From the NCBI GenBank assembly GCA_902363555.1, contig CABJAM010000001.1, positions 1-64,000 of the forward strand: DNA of 64,000 bases, in the 5' to 3' direction. Each line of letters opens with the position of its first letter. Position 1 is the first letter of the stretch. Position numbers and translations under genes: made by a program. Positions 17,242 through 26,857 of this stretch are shown here, in pieces. The notes under the pieces are model-generated. The model had not been told where the DNA came from and did not search any database. It was given only the letters and a program-made list of their open reading frames with translations. This DNA comes from Lachnospiraceae bacterium (GTDB lineage Bacteria; Bacillota; Clostridia; Lachnospirales; Lachnospiraceae).

Positions 17242-18168
17242 ATGAAATACGAAAAACAAATAAATCCTGAATTAAAGAAAATTGCAAAAAATATACCATA
17301 TAACAGGATGATCATAAAGTGCGCCAATACCTTTCAGACGCTATCCTTTAATTTAACCAAGATTCCAAAGGAAGTTGATCATAGACATATAATGATTGAA
17401 GGATATAATGGGCTAAAATTAAAGGTAGATATATTTGAGCCATCCAATGTAAAAGATAAGCGCCCCTGTTTGATCTATGTCCACGGAGGCGCCTTCAGCT
17501 ACAAGGCCTCTGCCTATCATAAAAAACTTGCATGTATATATGCAATGAAAGTAAAATGCCGGGTTTATTTTCCTGATTATCATTTGATTCCTGAGTATCC
17601 GTATCCAGCCGCATATGAAGACGTTCTGGCATTATATAAGTACATTTTGAAAAACTCAGAAGAATTAAGCATTGATAATGAGAAGATTGGACTGGCTGGG
17701 GATAGCGCCGGCGCATCAATTGCAGCACTGATCTGTAATAATTATGAGCATAAAAATGTGAAACCGCCGTGTGTGCAAATGCTTATCTATCCAGTAACAG
17801 ATGTGTCTATGCAGACGGATTCAATGCAACGGTTTTCAGATACGCCTTTATGGAACTCGATAAATAATAGACGAATGTGGCACTATTACTGTAAGAACCT
17901 GAAGGCTGAACATATGTATGACGTTTCTCCAATGCATAGTCATTTACCTCAAATAATCCCTGATACGTATATCGAAACTGCGGAATATGATTGTTTGCAT
18001 GATGAAGGCGTTATCTACGGGAAAAGACTGCGGGAAGCCGGGGCAAAGGTTCAAATAAATCAAACGGGAGGAACCATACACGGGTATGACTCTGCCGTAA
18101 GTACTAAAATAGCACTTCGTAATATTAAAAAACGCATTTTGTTTTTGAAGCATGGGTTCAATGTTTGA
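17242..18168 (+). CDS. Alpha/beta hydrolase, hormone-sensitive-lipase-type esterase
   Basis: The 308 residues carry the HSL-family markers: the oxyanion-hole motif YVHGGAF (about residues 79-85), the DYHLIPEYPYPAAYED stretch, and the nucleophile elbow GDSAGAS. An Asp near TAEYDCLHDEG and a His in GTIHGYDSA complete the triad. It would hydrolyse esters of short or medium acyl chains; the natural substrate cannot be told. It has no signal peptide. It stands alone between two terminators. TATAAT at 17186-17191 is a possible -10, but no good -35 is seen. Confidence 0.88.
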   Translation: MKYEKQINPELKKIAKNIPYNRMIIKCANTFQTLSFNLTKIPKEVDHRHIMIEGYNGLKLKVDIFEPSNVKDKRPCLIYVHGGAFSYKASAYHKKLACIYAMKVKCRVYFPDYHLIPEYPYPAAYEDVLALYKYILKNSEELSIDNEKIGLAGDSAGASIAALICNNYEHKNVKPPCVQMLIYPVTDVSMQTDSMQRFSDTPLWNSINNRRMWHYYCKNLKAEHMYDVSPMHSHLPQIIPDTYIETAEYDCLHDEGVIYGKRLREAGAKVQINQTGGTIHGYDSAVSTKIALRNIKKRILFLKHGFNV

Positions 18169-18181
18169 AGTATGACCGATA

Positions 18182-18232
18182 AAAAAGAGCATGGCAAGAA
18201 TTGTAATAAGATTCTTGCCATGCTCTTTTTTT
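18182..18232 (+). terminator. Strong terminator after the esterase gene
   Basis: A perfect 20-bp stem (18182-18201 with 18211-18230) with a 9-base loop is flanked by A and T runs. It isolates the following C-glycoside locus. Confidence 0.95.
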
Positions 18233-18235
18233 GCC

Positions 18236-18320
18236 TGGCGAAAAATAAAAAAGTTTGGCAGAAAATTGTGCCTGATCGACCAAGAATGAAAAGGAAGCGC
18301 AGCCGTTGAAATTATATAAT
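18236..18320 (+). promoter_or_regulatory. Candidate AraC-type activator sites and promoter of the C-glycoside operon
   Basis: Two direct repeats, TGGCGAAAAAT (18236-18246) and TGGCAGAAAAT (18256-18266), start 20 bp apart, the geometry of AraC-family half-sites. TATAAT at 18315-18320 is a good -10, but no -35 resembling TTGACA precedes it, as expected for an activator-dependent promoter. The likely activator is the AraC-GH39 protein at 28068-30530, which is inference. Confidence 0.55.
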
Positions 18321-18407
18321 GAATTACAACAAGGAGCCAGAGCAGCATTTGGCCAGAAACAAAACAGACAGCACAACAGCGTGTTTTAAGAAAAATAAGG
18401 AGGGCCT

Positions 18408-18866
18408 ATGTTTGATAATTTTTTAATACGAAAGGACAGTTTGAAAAATGAAACGGATGATAACGGAGAAGTGACCGGCTTTACGTTTGCCGCAAGAAAT
18501 GCCAATTACAGAGGCGTCTATCTGTCGCTGCACAACGGGTATTATATCACGGTGGATGGTGTTCCATATCCAAGGGATGTTCAGACCTTTGAGATCAATG
18601 GACAAAAACCGAGAAGCTTTGAAGAATTGAAAAAAGCGGTATGGGAGCACTGGGATTATGATGATGAAGGGATTATTCATGTGAAAAAGGCCGGAGGCCT
18701 TACGCCGGGCATGCATAAGCTTGAATTTCAGCAATCCGTTCTGGCGGCTTACGGGTATCTGCCCACGGACGAGGAATGGGTCAGGAATCCACCGGAGCCT
18801 GGAACGGGTGCGGGGTCTGATAAAACAAAAAATATCGTGACATACGAGCTTATGCTTCAGGAATAG
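18408..18866 (+). CDS. C-glycoside deglycosidase beta subunit-like protein (DUF6379)
   Basis: The 152 residues match the small beta subunit of C-glycoside deglycosidases. The pattern is an N-terminal FLIRKDSLKNETD, NYRGVYLSLHNGYYITVDG, PRDVQTFEINGQ, then KKAGGLTPGMHKLEF near residue 105. In studied gut and soil bacteria this subunit pairs with a TIM-barrel alpha subunit to cleave the carbon-carbon bond of 3-oxo-C-glucosides. The next gene, 11 bases on, encodes that alpha subunit. AGGAGGGCC precedes the ATG. It is the first gene of the operon. Confidence 0.85.
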   Translation: MFDNFLIRKDSLKNETDDNGEVTGFTFAARNANYRGVYLSLHNGYYITVDGVPYPRDVQTFEINGQKPRSFEELKKAVWEHWDYDDEGIIHVKKAGGLTPGMHKLEFQQSVLAAYGYLPTDEEWVRNPPEPGTGAGSDKTKNIVTYELMLQE

Positions 18867-18877
18867 GAGGAACACAC

Positions 18878-20011
18878 ATGGGAAAAATCAAAAGAGGCGT
18901 TTCGCTGTACAGCTACCAGCAGGCGCAGTTTTTCAAAGAGCTGGATCTGGAAGGGCAGATCCGGGAGGTGGGAACCCACCTGTTTGGCGCGGATGGCATA
19001 GAACTGTTGGACGAGCAGGCCATTCGGAAATATCCCAACCCGCCGGATGAATTTTTTGAAAACTGGTTTCATTGGATGGAAAAATATCATACAACGCCGG
19101 TGACGATGGATGTATTCTGTGACGTCCTTCAATTTCGGGATCATGTGATGAGCTACCATGAATGTGCCGAACGGCTTAAAAGTGATATACGGCTGGCGAA
19201 GAAGCTGGGCTTTAAAAATGTCCGCACTCTGGCGACTACGCCAGTGGAAATTATGATCGAGGCGCTTCCTGTGGCAGAGGAATGTGATATACGCATCGGC
19301 AAAGAAATCCACGCACCGATTCCTCTCAATGGACAGTTTGTCAGCGAGATTGTTGACTATGCCCAGCGCACAGGCACCAGGCATCTGGGAATCGTTCCGG
19401 ACTGGGGGATTTTCGCGTTCCGGCCCTCGGAGGTGACGCTGGACTGGTACGTGCGGCAGGGGGCAAAACCGGAAAGCTGTGAGCTTGTAACGGAGCTTTG
19501 CATGGATAATTATAAGGGCAGGAGCAACGAGCTCAATGATATCGACCTGTCCATGTATTCCGCCGGAAATGTGGAATCCTTTTTCCATCGCTATCTCAAG
19601 CATGGTGATGCTCCGGCCGATCTGGTTCCTGCGTTTGAACGGATGGAAAAGCTGATCCGGGATAATGTTCCGGATTACTCGGATATTGACTTTGAAGTGA
19701 TGGGGCAGGCGCTCCTGCTTTCACGGACAAAGCCGGAGGATTTAAAGGCGCTGATGCCCTATATCGTAAACATTCACGGAAAATTTTATAATATGTCGGA
19801 AATCCCCGGAAAACCAGGGCAGTACCAGGATATTTCCATGGATTATGAAGGGCCGGTCCGTTTCCTCAAGGCGCAGGGCTATGATGGCTATATTAACTCG
19901 GAATATGAGGGCCAGCGCCGTTTCCAGGACAGGGGCGTGGAGGATCTGATCAGCGAGGTGGATCAGGTGAGAAAGCACCAGGAAATGCTGAAACGCTTGA
20001 TCGAAGAATAA
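18878..20011 (+). CDS. C-glycoside deglycosidase alpha subunit-like TIM-barrel protein
   Basis: This 377-residue sugar-isomerase-fold protein begins KIKRGVSLYSYQQAQF, as in the large subunit of C-glycoside deglycosidases. Probable metal ligands in barrel order are E143 and H145 (GKEIHAP), D175 (IVPDWGIF), H300 (VNIHGKF) and E342 (INSEYEG). By family knowledge it would abstract a proton from a 3-oxo-glycoside and release the aglycone. A sugar phosphate isomerase acting on another keto-sugar is the alternative. The adjacent beta subunit and oxidoreductase support the first reading. AGGAGGAAC precedes the ATG. Confidence 0.82.
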   Translation: MGKIKRGVSLYSYQQAQFFKELDLEGQIREVGTHLFGADGIELLDEQAIRKYPNPPDEFFENWFHWMEKYHTTPVTMDVFCDVLQFRDHVMSYHECAERLKSDIRLAKKLGFKNVRTLATTPVEIMIEALPVAEECDIRIGKEIHAPIPLNGQFVSEIVDYAQRTGTRHLGIVPDWGIFAFRPSEVTLDWYVRQGAKPESCELVTELCMDNYKGRSNELNDIDLSMYSAGNVESFFHRYLKHGDAPADLVPAFERMEKLIRDNVPDYSDIDFEVMGQALLLSRTKPEDLKALMPYIVNIHGKFYNMSEIPGKPGQYQDISMDYEGPVRFLKAQGYDGYINSEYEGQRRFQDRGVEDLISEVDQVRKHQEMLKRLIEE

Positions 20012-20086
20012 AAAGAATAAATATAACAGTTGTCCGCACCAAACGGTTATGCATCGATTGCAAAATTAGAAACAGGAGGAAAATCT

Positions 20087-21190
20087 ATGGAAAAGTTGAA
20101 ATTAGGAATTATTGGCACAGGAGGGATATGTAATAATAAGCATCTGCCCTCTCTGGCTAAGGTGGCAGACAAGGTGGAGGTGGTGGCTCTTTGCGATCTT
20201 GTGGAGGAAAAAGCCATTGCCACAGCGAAAAAGCATGGACTGGAAAATGTAAAGATCTATACGGATTATAAGGAACTGCTGGCGAACCCGGAAATCCATA
20301 TCGTCCATGTGTGTACGCCCAATGTGGCCCATTGCCAGATTACGGTGGATGCCTTCGCGGCGGGAAAGCATGTTCTGTGCGAAAAGCCCATGGCAGCAAC
20401 TACTGAGGATGCGAAGCGGATGATGGATGCCTGGAAAAAATCCGGCAGGAAATTTACTGTGGGTTATCAAAACCGTTTCCGCCATGATGTCCAGGTGTTA
20501 AAGGCGGCCTGCGACGCCGGTGAGCTGGGTGACATATATTACGGGGAGGCCAACGCCATCCGCAGAAAAGCAGTTCCAACCTGGGGCGTATTTCCTGATA
20601 AATCCCAGCAGGGCGGCGGGCCATTGATCGATATCGGAACTCACGCGCTGGATATTACATTGTGGTGCATGAACAATTACGATGTGGACAGCATCAGCGG
20701 CCAGGTCTTTTATAAGCTGGGCCGGCTTCCCGAAGCAGCCGTGGGCAATACATACGGCGCCTGGGATACAGATACCTTTGAGGTGGAGGATTCGGCCATG
20801 GGATTTATTAAGATGAAGAACGGCGCGCTGATCAATCTCCGTGCAGCCTGGGCTATTAATATGCTGGACGCCAGGGAGGCTTCCACCACCCTTTGCGGAA
20901 CGCTGGAGGGCGCGGAGATCAAGCACGGCGGCAGCTATCCCACATCCGAGCTGTGGTTTAACCACACCCGCCACGGGAAAATGTGCCATGAAACACTGTC
21001 CGGTGAGGCTTTGGTGGACTATTTTGACGGTGTGAACGAGGCTCCGGGCGTGGTCGAGGCAAAGCAGTGGATCGATGCTGTTTTAAATGACACAGAGCCC
21101 TGTGTTAATCCGGAGGAGGCATTTAAAGTAACACAGATCCTGGATGCTATTTATAAAGCGTCGGAGAAAAATGAGACGATCAAGCTTTAA
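20087..21190 (+). CDS. Gfo/Idh/MocA oxidoreductase, probable glycoside C3-oxidase partner
   Basis: This is an NAD(P)-dependent sugar dehydrogenase of 367 residues. The nucleotide fold has GIIGTGGICNNKH (residues 8-20), EKP at 99-101, and catalytic D182 and H186 in IDIGTHALD. In C-glycoside degradation, a member of this family oxidises the sugar C3 hydroxyl before cleavage. It follows the lyase genes, which fits that role. ATG 20087 is preceded by CAGGAGG and is preferred to an upstream TTG. Confidence 0.88.
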   Translation: MEKLKLGIIGTGGICNNKHLPSLAKVADKVEVVALCDLVEEKAIATAKKHGLENVKIYTDYKELLANPEIHIVHVCTPNVAHCQITVDAFAAGKHVLCEKPMAATTEDAKRMMDAWKKSGRKFTVGYQNRFRHDVQVLKAACDAGELGDIYYGEANAIRRKAVPTWGVFPDKSQQGGGPLIDIGTHALDITLWCMNNYDVDSISGQVFYKLGRLPEAAVGNTYGAWDTDTFEVEDSAMGFIKMKNGALINLRAAWAINMLDAREASTTLCGTLEGAEIKHGGSYPTSELWFNHTRHGKMCHETLSGEALVDYFDGVNEAPGVVEAKQWIDAVLNDTEPCVNPEEAFKVTQILDAIYKASEKNETIKL

Positions 21191-21245
21191 TACGGGAAAA
21201 AAGGTTTCAATAAAACAAAAACATAAATTATTGGGAGGTAAAAAA

Positions 21246-22940
21246 ATGAAATTAAAAAGATTGGCAGCATGGATGCTTGCAGCAGCAATGACGGTTTCTC
21301 TGGCGGCATGTGGAGGAAGCCCAAAACAGGATACACCAGCCGATACACCGGCTAAAAACACGACAGCACAGGCGGATGCCGGCACAGCGGCAGATACAGC
21401 TTCCACAGGGGATACTGCGTCAGGTATGGTAGATCAGGTCGTTTTTGCCCTTGATGCAAGTGATTTTGATATGTCACCGTTTGCTACTGGAAGTACGCCG
21501 CGTTTCTGGATGGTGCAAAATGTATACGCGGCGCTGTACTGTATGCCGTTTTATGGCGCCAGCCTTGAGGAGATGGAGCCATGGCTTGCCAAAAGCTGCG
21601 AGAAAGTGGATGAGCTGACCTATAAGGTGACGCTTTTTGATTATATCCATGACAGCAAGGGCAATACGATCACCTCTGAGGATATTGTTTTCAGCTATCA
21701 GATGTGCTATGAAAAGGGCGGTGATACACGAATCAACTCCTATCTCGATCACATTGAGGTTGTGGATGATTATACGATGCTGTTCCACCTGAAAAAGAAC
21801 GGCCCCGGCGTCATGGAATATCTCATGGGCAACTATACGCTGAGTGTGTGCAATAAGGAATGGTACGAAGGCGCCAGCGACCAGGAAAAAAATAATGACC
21901 CGGCAGCCACCGGCGCATACCGGATTGCAGACTATTCTCAGGGTGCAAGCATTACGCTGGAAGCCATTGAGGATTACTGGCAGACCGATGAAGCGCTTCG
22001 GTGCAGCGCAGATACTCAAAATGTAAAGACGATCGTATATAAGGTCATTACAGAGGCTTCTATGAGAAGTATTGCTTTGGAAAATGGTGAAATTGATGCT
22101 ACGGTTATCAATGCCAGCGAGTTGAAACGCTACTATTCCGATGGCCAGGCGTTGGATGGCTGGACTGTGAATATTGCCGATGGAACCTTCTGTTATACGA
22201 CTTTTGTAAACATGGCGCCGGGCCAGGGCTCCCTTGCCGATGACGAAAATCTTCGTCTGGCCGCGCTGTATGCGCTTGATTCAGAGAGCATTCTGTATGG
22301 CGGTGATTTTGATATGGATACCGGCGAGGTATGTTACAGCCTTGGAACACCGGTTATGGCAGGATATAAAGATAGCTGGTCCGAGGATTACTTTAATTAT
22401 GATCCGGATAAGGCGAGAGAATATTATCAGGCGTCCGGTCATGCCGATGGCGAGGTGACGATCCGTCTGCTGAGCCGTACAAGTATCCCGGATGGCATGC
22501 ATTCTGTAATGATGGCAAACCTGGAGGCCGCCGGCTTTAAGGTAGAACTGCTCAGCTACGACCAGGCACTGTTCAGTACATATAATCTCGATCCCTCTCA
22601 GTGGGATATCATGCTGGATAACAAAGGCGCAACCGGTAGTATTGTGACATGCTGGGATAATAACTTTAACCCGGAAAACCGAAAAGGAAATACGGTATGC
22701 TTTACTCAGGATGATGAACTCATCGAGCTTCTGACCGCAGCGACCACGACGGGAACCGATGAAAGTATTGAAAATTTCCATCAGGCGTTGAAGGCTCAGG
22801 CCTGCTGTAAAGGCTTATTTACAACAAAGACGCTGATGGTCGGACAAAATGGCATCGCAAATCTTGCAGTGAATGGAAATATGCAGCCGAGAGTCAATGC
22901 GTTTACATTTACACAGGATTATCAGTCCGTAGCCAAATAA
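21246..22940 (+). CDS. ABC transporter substrate-binding lipoprotein, family 5
   Basis: This exported solute receptor of the peptide/nickel/opine family has 564 residues. A lipoprotein signal ends at LAACGG (Cys about residue 20), followed by an Asp/Thr/Ala-rich linker to about residue 57. The fold markers are YKVTLFDYIHDSKGNTITSEDIVFSY and NDPAATGAYRI. Family 5 receptors also carry oligosaccharides and glycosides, and the gene context points to a glycoside. GGGAGG precedes ATG 21246. A GC-rich hairpin after the gene may favour its expression over the permeases. Confidence 0.9.
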   Translation: MKLKRLAAWMLAAAMTVSLAACGGSPKQDTPADTPAKNTTAQADAGTAADTASTGDTASGMVDQVVFALDASDFDMSPFATGSTPRFWMVQNVYAALYCMPFYGASLEEMEPWLAKSCEKVDELTYKVTLFDYIHDSKGNTITSEDIVFSYQMCYEKGGDTRINSYLDHIEVVDDYTMLFHLKKNGPGVMEYLMGNYTLSVCNKEWYEGASDQEKNNDPAATGAYRIADYSQGASITLEAIEDYWQTDEALRCSADTQNVKTIVYKVITEASMRSIALENGEIDATVINASELKRYYSDGQALDGWTVNIADGTFCYTTFVNMAPGQGSLADDENLRLAALYALDSESILYGGDFDMDTGEVCYSLGTPVMAGYKDSWSEDYFNYDPDKAREYYQASGHADGEVTIRLLSRTSIPDGMHSVMMANLEAAGFKVELLSYDQALFSTYNLDPSQWDIMLDNKGATGSIVTCWDNNFNPENRKGNTVCFTQDDELIELLTAATTTGTDESIENFHQALKAQACCKGLFTTKTLMVGQNGIANLAVNGNMQPRVNAFTFTQDYQSVAK

Positions 22941-22962
22941 ACTTTAAATTATTCATGTAAAA

Positions 22963-22987
22963 CGGCGCTGCCGGTGCGGCGGCGCCG
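22963..22987 (+). terminator. Attenuator-like hairpin after the binding-protein gene
   Basis: A 10-bp GC-rich stem (22963-22972 with 22978-22987, one G-T pair) and 5-base loop lie between the binding protein and permease genes. Only a short T run follows, so it may partly terminate or protect the upstream mRNA. Confidence 0.7.
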
Positions 22988-23022
22988 CTTTCCCATCTTA
23001 GGATGAGAGGAGGACGCTTTAG

Positions 23023-23991
23023 ATGTCACGTTATATTATAAAACGTTTATTGCAGATGATTCCGATTTTGCTCGTCGTTGCCATACTTATTTTCACATTG
23101 ATGTACTTTGTGCCCGGCGATCCGGTCCAGATCATATTGGGAGATAATGCATCGGCTGAACAGATTGCGGAAACGAAGGCGGCGTTTGGTCTGGATCAGC
23201 CCTATATTGTAAGGCTTGGAAAATACCTGGCAGGCATCTGCCGTCTTGATTTTGGAACTTCATATATGAAGGGAACGAACGTGGGCGCTGACCTGATGGC
23301 CCGTTTTCCCAACACCCTGATTCTGGCCACCCTGAGTATTCTTTTTACGATCGTCGTCGGGATTCCCCTGGGAATCCAGTGTGCCATACGGGCAAATAAG
23401 CTTACAGATAAGATTCTGATGTTTCTTACGATGCTTGGAAACTCTATGCCGGGCTTTTGGATGGCGCTCCTTTTGGTGCTGCTGTTTTCTGTAAAGCTGA
23501 ATCTGCTGCCGTCCAACGGTGCAGGTGGTCTGAAATATTTTATTCTGCCTGTCGTTGCCAATTCCATCGGCTCGCTGGCGGATATCGTGCGTCAGACCCG
23601 TTCCAGTATGCTGGAGGTGATCCGTTCAGATTATGTTGTAACGGCCCGTTCAAAAGGACTTTTGAATCGGGATGTGATCTGGAAGCACGCGCTCCCCAAT
23701 GCCCTCATACCCATCATTACCCTTTGTGGAAGCAGGTTCGGAGCCATGCTTGGCGGAACGGTCATCATTGAGTCGGTATTTTCTATTCCTGGTATCGGTA
23801 CGTATCTGGTCAATGGCATTAACAGCCGTGATTACCCAATTGTACAGGGCAGCATTATCTATATCGCGTTTATATTTGCCATTATCATGCTGATCACCGA
23901 TTTGATTTATGCCTACGTAGACCCGCGGATCAAGGCGCAGTATGTCAATGGCGCTTCAAAGAAAGGAAAGGTGAAGGCGAATGAAAACTAA
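23023..23991 (+). CDS. ABC transporter permease (DppB/OppB type)
   Basis: This 322-residue permease has six hydrophobic segments, starting RYIIKRLLQMIPILLVVAIL. The coupling loop contains DYVVTARSKGLLNRDVIWKH, the EAA-type motif that contacts the ATPase. VPGDPVQIILGDNAS after the first segment is typical of the DppB family. It overlaps the next permease gene by 11 bases. It belongs to the operon of the preceding binding protein. Confidence 0.94.
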   Translation: MSRYIIKRLLQMIPILLVVAILIFTLMYFVPGDPVQIILGDNASAEQIAETKAAFGLDQPYIVRLGKYLAGICRLDFGTSYMKGTNVGADLMARFPNTLILATLSILFTIVVGIPLGIQCAIRANKLTDKILMFLTMLGNSMPGFWMALLLVLLFSVKLNLLPSNGAGGLKYFILPVVANSIGSLADIVRQTRSSMLEVIRSDYVVTARSKGLLNRDVIWKHALPNALIPIITLCGSRFGAMLGGTVIIESVFSIPGIGTYLVNGINSRDYPIVQGSIIYIAFIFAIIMLITDLIYAYVDPRIKAQYVNGASKKGKVKANEN

Positions 23992-24850
23992 GACGAAAAC
24001 AGGGATGAAGCCCGGGTCACTGGCGTACATCTGGTCCAGGATCCGCAAAAGCCCGGGAGCAATGTTCGGATTGTTCTTCGTCGTCATCTTATTTATCGTC
24101 TCTTTCTTTTCCGTGTATATATGCCGGTATGATTACGAGGAGATTGTTATGAAGTCGCGGTTTGCACTGCCAAGCCTGGAGCATCTTCTGGGCTGCGATG
24201 AGGTGGGTCGGGATATCCTTTCAAGAATCCTTTACGGCGCCAAGTATACGCTGAGTATCGGCATCCTTTCCACGGCATTCAGTTGTGTTTTCGGGATCAT
24301 TTTGGGGTCTGTATCCGGGTATTTTGGCGGTAAGGTGGATACACTCATCATGCGTATCCTTGATATATTCCAGGCATTCCCAAACATCCTTCTCGCCATT
24401 GCGATTTCAACGGTTCTCGGAAAAGGCTTTGACAAAGTGATCTATGCCATCGGTATCAGCGGCATTCCGGCCTACGCCCGAATGATGCGGGCCAATATTT
24501 TGACGGTGCGCAATTCCGAGTATATTGAGGCGGCCTCATCCATCAACTGCACGACGTTCCGTATTATCCTGCACCATGTGATCCCCAATGCCATATCACC
24601 GCTGATCGTGCAGGTGGCCATGGGCGTGGCCAGTGCCGCGCTGGCTGCATCGGGGCTGAGCTTTCTCGGCTTTGGGGTCCAGGCGCCCACGCCGGAGTGG
24701 GGCGCTATGCTGGCTTCGGCCCGGGGGTATATGAGAGATTACCCGCACATGGTTATTATTCCGGGATTGTTTATCATGCTGACTGTGCTCAGCTTTAACC
24801 TGGTAGGCGATAAAATACGTGACGCTTTAGATCCGAAGCTGAGAGAATGA
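23981..24850 (+). CDS. ABC transporter permease (DppC/OppC type)
   Basis: The 289-residue partner permease has an N-terminal cytoplasmic tail and six membrane segments. Family marks are HLLGCDEVGRDILSRILYGA (about residues 62-81) and the EAA loop SEYIEAASSINCTTFRIILHH. It ends GDKIRDALDPKLRE, as DppC proteins do. It overlaps neighbours at both ends: 11 bases upstream, 4 with the longest frame downstream. Confidence 0.94.
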   Translation: MKTKTKTGMKPGSLAYIWSRIRKSPGAMFGLFFVVILFIVSFFSVYICRYDYEEIVMKSRFALPSLEHLLGCDEVGRDILSRILYGAKYTLSIGILSTAFSCVFGIILGSVSGYFGGKVDTLIMRILDIFQAFPNILLAIAISTVLGKGFDKVIYAIGISGIPAYARMMRANILTVRNSEYIEAASSINCTTFRIILHHVIPNAISPLIVQVAMGVASAALAASGLSFLGFGVQAPTPEWGAMLASARGYMRDYPHMVIIPGLFIMLTVLSFNLVGDKIRDALDPKLRE

Positions 24851-24864
24851 ACGGGGGTAGAAAA

Positions 24865-25851
24865 ATGGAACAAAGTACAAATAGAGATGAGATTTTCTTT
24901 GCTGTAAAGGATCTTACCGTTGAATATACCTCCGGCGGAGAGGTCATCCATGCGGTAAACGGGGTATCCTTTGAATTGGAAAAGGGTTCAACCATAGGCC
25001 TGGTGGGCGAAACCGGAGCCGGTAAAACGTCCATCGCCAAAGCGATCATGCGCATTTTACCGGATCATGCCACGAAAGCCGTGGGCGGGCAGGTATTGTT
25101 TGAGGGAGAAGAATTGCTGGCATTGCCGGAGCAGGAGATGCGGGTGCTTCGGGGTAAAAGTATTTCCATGATCTTTCAGGACCCGATGACGGCGCTCAAT
25201 CCTGTAAAGACAGTGGTGGATCAGATTGCGGAGGGTATCCGCCTTCATCAAAAGCTGAATAAGCACGATTCTATCAAGGCTGCCGTAAAAATGCTTGAAA
25301 CCGTCGGTATATCTGAGGACCGCGCCCATGAATACCCACATCAGTTTTCGGGAGGGATGAAGCAGCGCGTGGTCATTGCCATCGCTCTGGCCTGCAATCC
25401 TAAGCTGCTGATCGCGGATGAACCGACGACAGCTCTGGATGTGACGATCCAGGCGCAGGTGCTGGATATGATGAAGAGCCTGCAAAATGAAATGGGAACG
25501 GCTATGATACTTATTACCCATGACCTGGGCGTTGTTGCGGATGTGTGTGAAAGCGTCGCCGTAGTTTATGCCGGGCAGATCGTCGAGTATGGAAGTAAGG
25601 AGGATCTTTTTGATCATGCGTCTCATCCATATACTATCGGGCTGTTTGGCGCGCTTCCGGATCTGAGCAAGGATGTCCGCCGGTTATCCCCGGTGGAAGG
25701 GCTGCCGCCAGATCCCAGCAACCTGCCCACGGGCTGTGCTTTTGCACCCCGATGCCCCCACGCCACAGAAGAATGCGGCCAGGCCATAGCCATGACGGAA
25801 ATCAGCCCAAAGCATTATGTGCGCTGTATTCAGATCGGAAAGGAGAAATAA
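24865..25851 (+). CDS. ABC transporter ATP-binding protein (DppD/OppD type)
   Basis: This 328-residue ATPase energises the permease pair. Walker A is GETGAGKTS, the signature is FSGGMKQRVVIAIAL, Walker B LLIADEPTTALD and the H-loop LITHDL. The C-terminal Cys-containing GCAFAPRCPHATEECG is the DppD-type substrate-transporter tail. ATG 24865 was chosen because GGGGG lies 7 bases upstream; ATG 24847 would add 6 residues. Confidence 0.94.
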   Translation: MEQSTNRDEIFFAVKDLTVEYTSGGEVIHAVNGVSFELEKGSTIGLVGETGAGKTSIAKAIMRILPDHATKAVGGQVLFEGEELLALPEQEMRVLRGKSISMIFQDPMTALNPVKTVVDQIAEGIRLHQKLNKHDSIKAAVKMLETVGISEDRAHEYPHQFSGGMKQRVVIAIALACNPKLLIADEPTTALDVTIQAQVLDMMKSLQNEMGTAMILITHDLGVVADVCESVAVVYAGQIVEYGSKEDLFDHASHPYTIGLFGALPDLSKDVRRLSPVEGLPPDPSNLPTGCAFAPRCPHATEECGQAIAMTEISPKHYVRCIQIGKEK

Positions 25852-25852
25852 G

Positions 25853-26803
25853 ATGGCATTACTTGAAATCGAACATCTGAAAAAATATTTCCCTTCACCC
25901 AGAGGGATGGTCCATGCGGTGGACGATGTATCCTTTTCCATTCAAAAAGGGGAGACGATGGGCCTGGTGGGAGAGTCCGGCTGCGGGAAATCCACCCTCG
26001 GCCGTACGATCATCCATCTTTTGGACAGTACAGACGGAACCATACGGTTTGAAGGTCAGGATGTGACACATCCGGATAAAAAGGGGCTGGCAAAGCTTCG
26101 GGAAAATATGCAGATCATTTTCCAGGACCCTTATTCCTCATTAAATCCCAGATTGACGCTGCGCGATACGGTGATGGAGCCGTTAAAGCTTTCCGGACGT
26201 TTTACGAAGGCGGAGCTGGAGGAGGAAACAACACGGCTGATGGAGCTGGTGGGCATTGAAAAACGGTTTCATATGTCCTATCCCCATGAACTGGACGGCG
26301 GTCGGCGGCAGCGTGTGGGCATTGCCCGGGCCATCGCCCTGAATCCCAAATTCGTGGTGTGCGATGAGCCAGTGTCCGCACTGGATGTCTCTATCCAGGC
26401 CCAGATTTTGAATCTGCTCATGGATCTTCAGGAGGAATATGGCCTGACCTATCTTTTTGTAACCCATGACCTTTCGGTGGTCCGGCATATTTCCAAAAAT
26501 ATCAGCGTTATGTATCTGGGCCAGATGGTGGAAACCGGACCGACAAATGAGCTTTTTAACCATCCCCTCCATCCGTACACAAAGGTACTTTTATCGGCGA
26601 TCCCCACAGTGGATATCCATAATAAAAAGTCACGGATACTGGTCAAGGGCGAGATCAATTCGCCGATCAATCCAAAGCCTGGGTGCCGGTTTGCACTGCG
26701 ATGCCCGTATGCGGAGAAAAAGTGTCACGAGCCGGTACAGCTTACGGAGGTCAGCAAGGGTCACTTTTGTTCCTGCTGTCGCGTCCATGAAATTCATTCG
26801 TAA
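25853..26803 (+). CDS. ABC transporter ATP-binding protein (DppF/OppF type)
   Basis: The second ATPase of the transporter has 316 residues. Walker A is GESGCGKST, Walker B FVVCDEPVSALD and the H-loop FVTHDL. The signature reads LDGGRRQRVGIARA instead of LSGGQ; the rest of the motor is intact, so activity is expected. The OppF C-terminal GCRFALRCPYAEKKC is present. Start ATG 25853 follows AAGGAGAA and is 1 base past the upstream stop. Confidence 0.93.
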   Translation: MALLEIEHLKKYFPSPRGMVHAVDDVSFSIQKGETMGLVGESGCGKSTLGRTIIHLLDSTDGTIRFEGQDVTHPDKKGLAKLRENMQIIFQDPYSSLNPRLTLRDTVMEPLKLSGRFTKAELEEETTRLMELVGIEKRFHMSYPHELDGGRRQRVGIARAIALNPKFVVCDEPVSALDVSIQAQILNLLMDLQEEYGLTYLFVTHDLSVVRHISKNISVMYLGQMVETGPTNELFNHPLHPYTKVLLSAIPTVDIHNKKSRILVKGEINSPINPKPGCRFALRCPYAEKKCHEPVQLTEVSKGHFCSCCRVHEIHS

Positions 26804-26857
26804 CGGACCGCCCCTTCCATAAAGATCCGGAATGTGATATTCTTAACTTATTAACCC

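Noticed and set aside
26285..26330. Degenerate ABC signature (LDGGR) as evidence of an inactive ATPase
   Set aside because: Walker A, Walker B and H-loop are intact, and Gly-Gly of the signature is kept.
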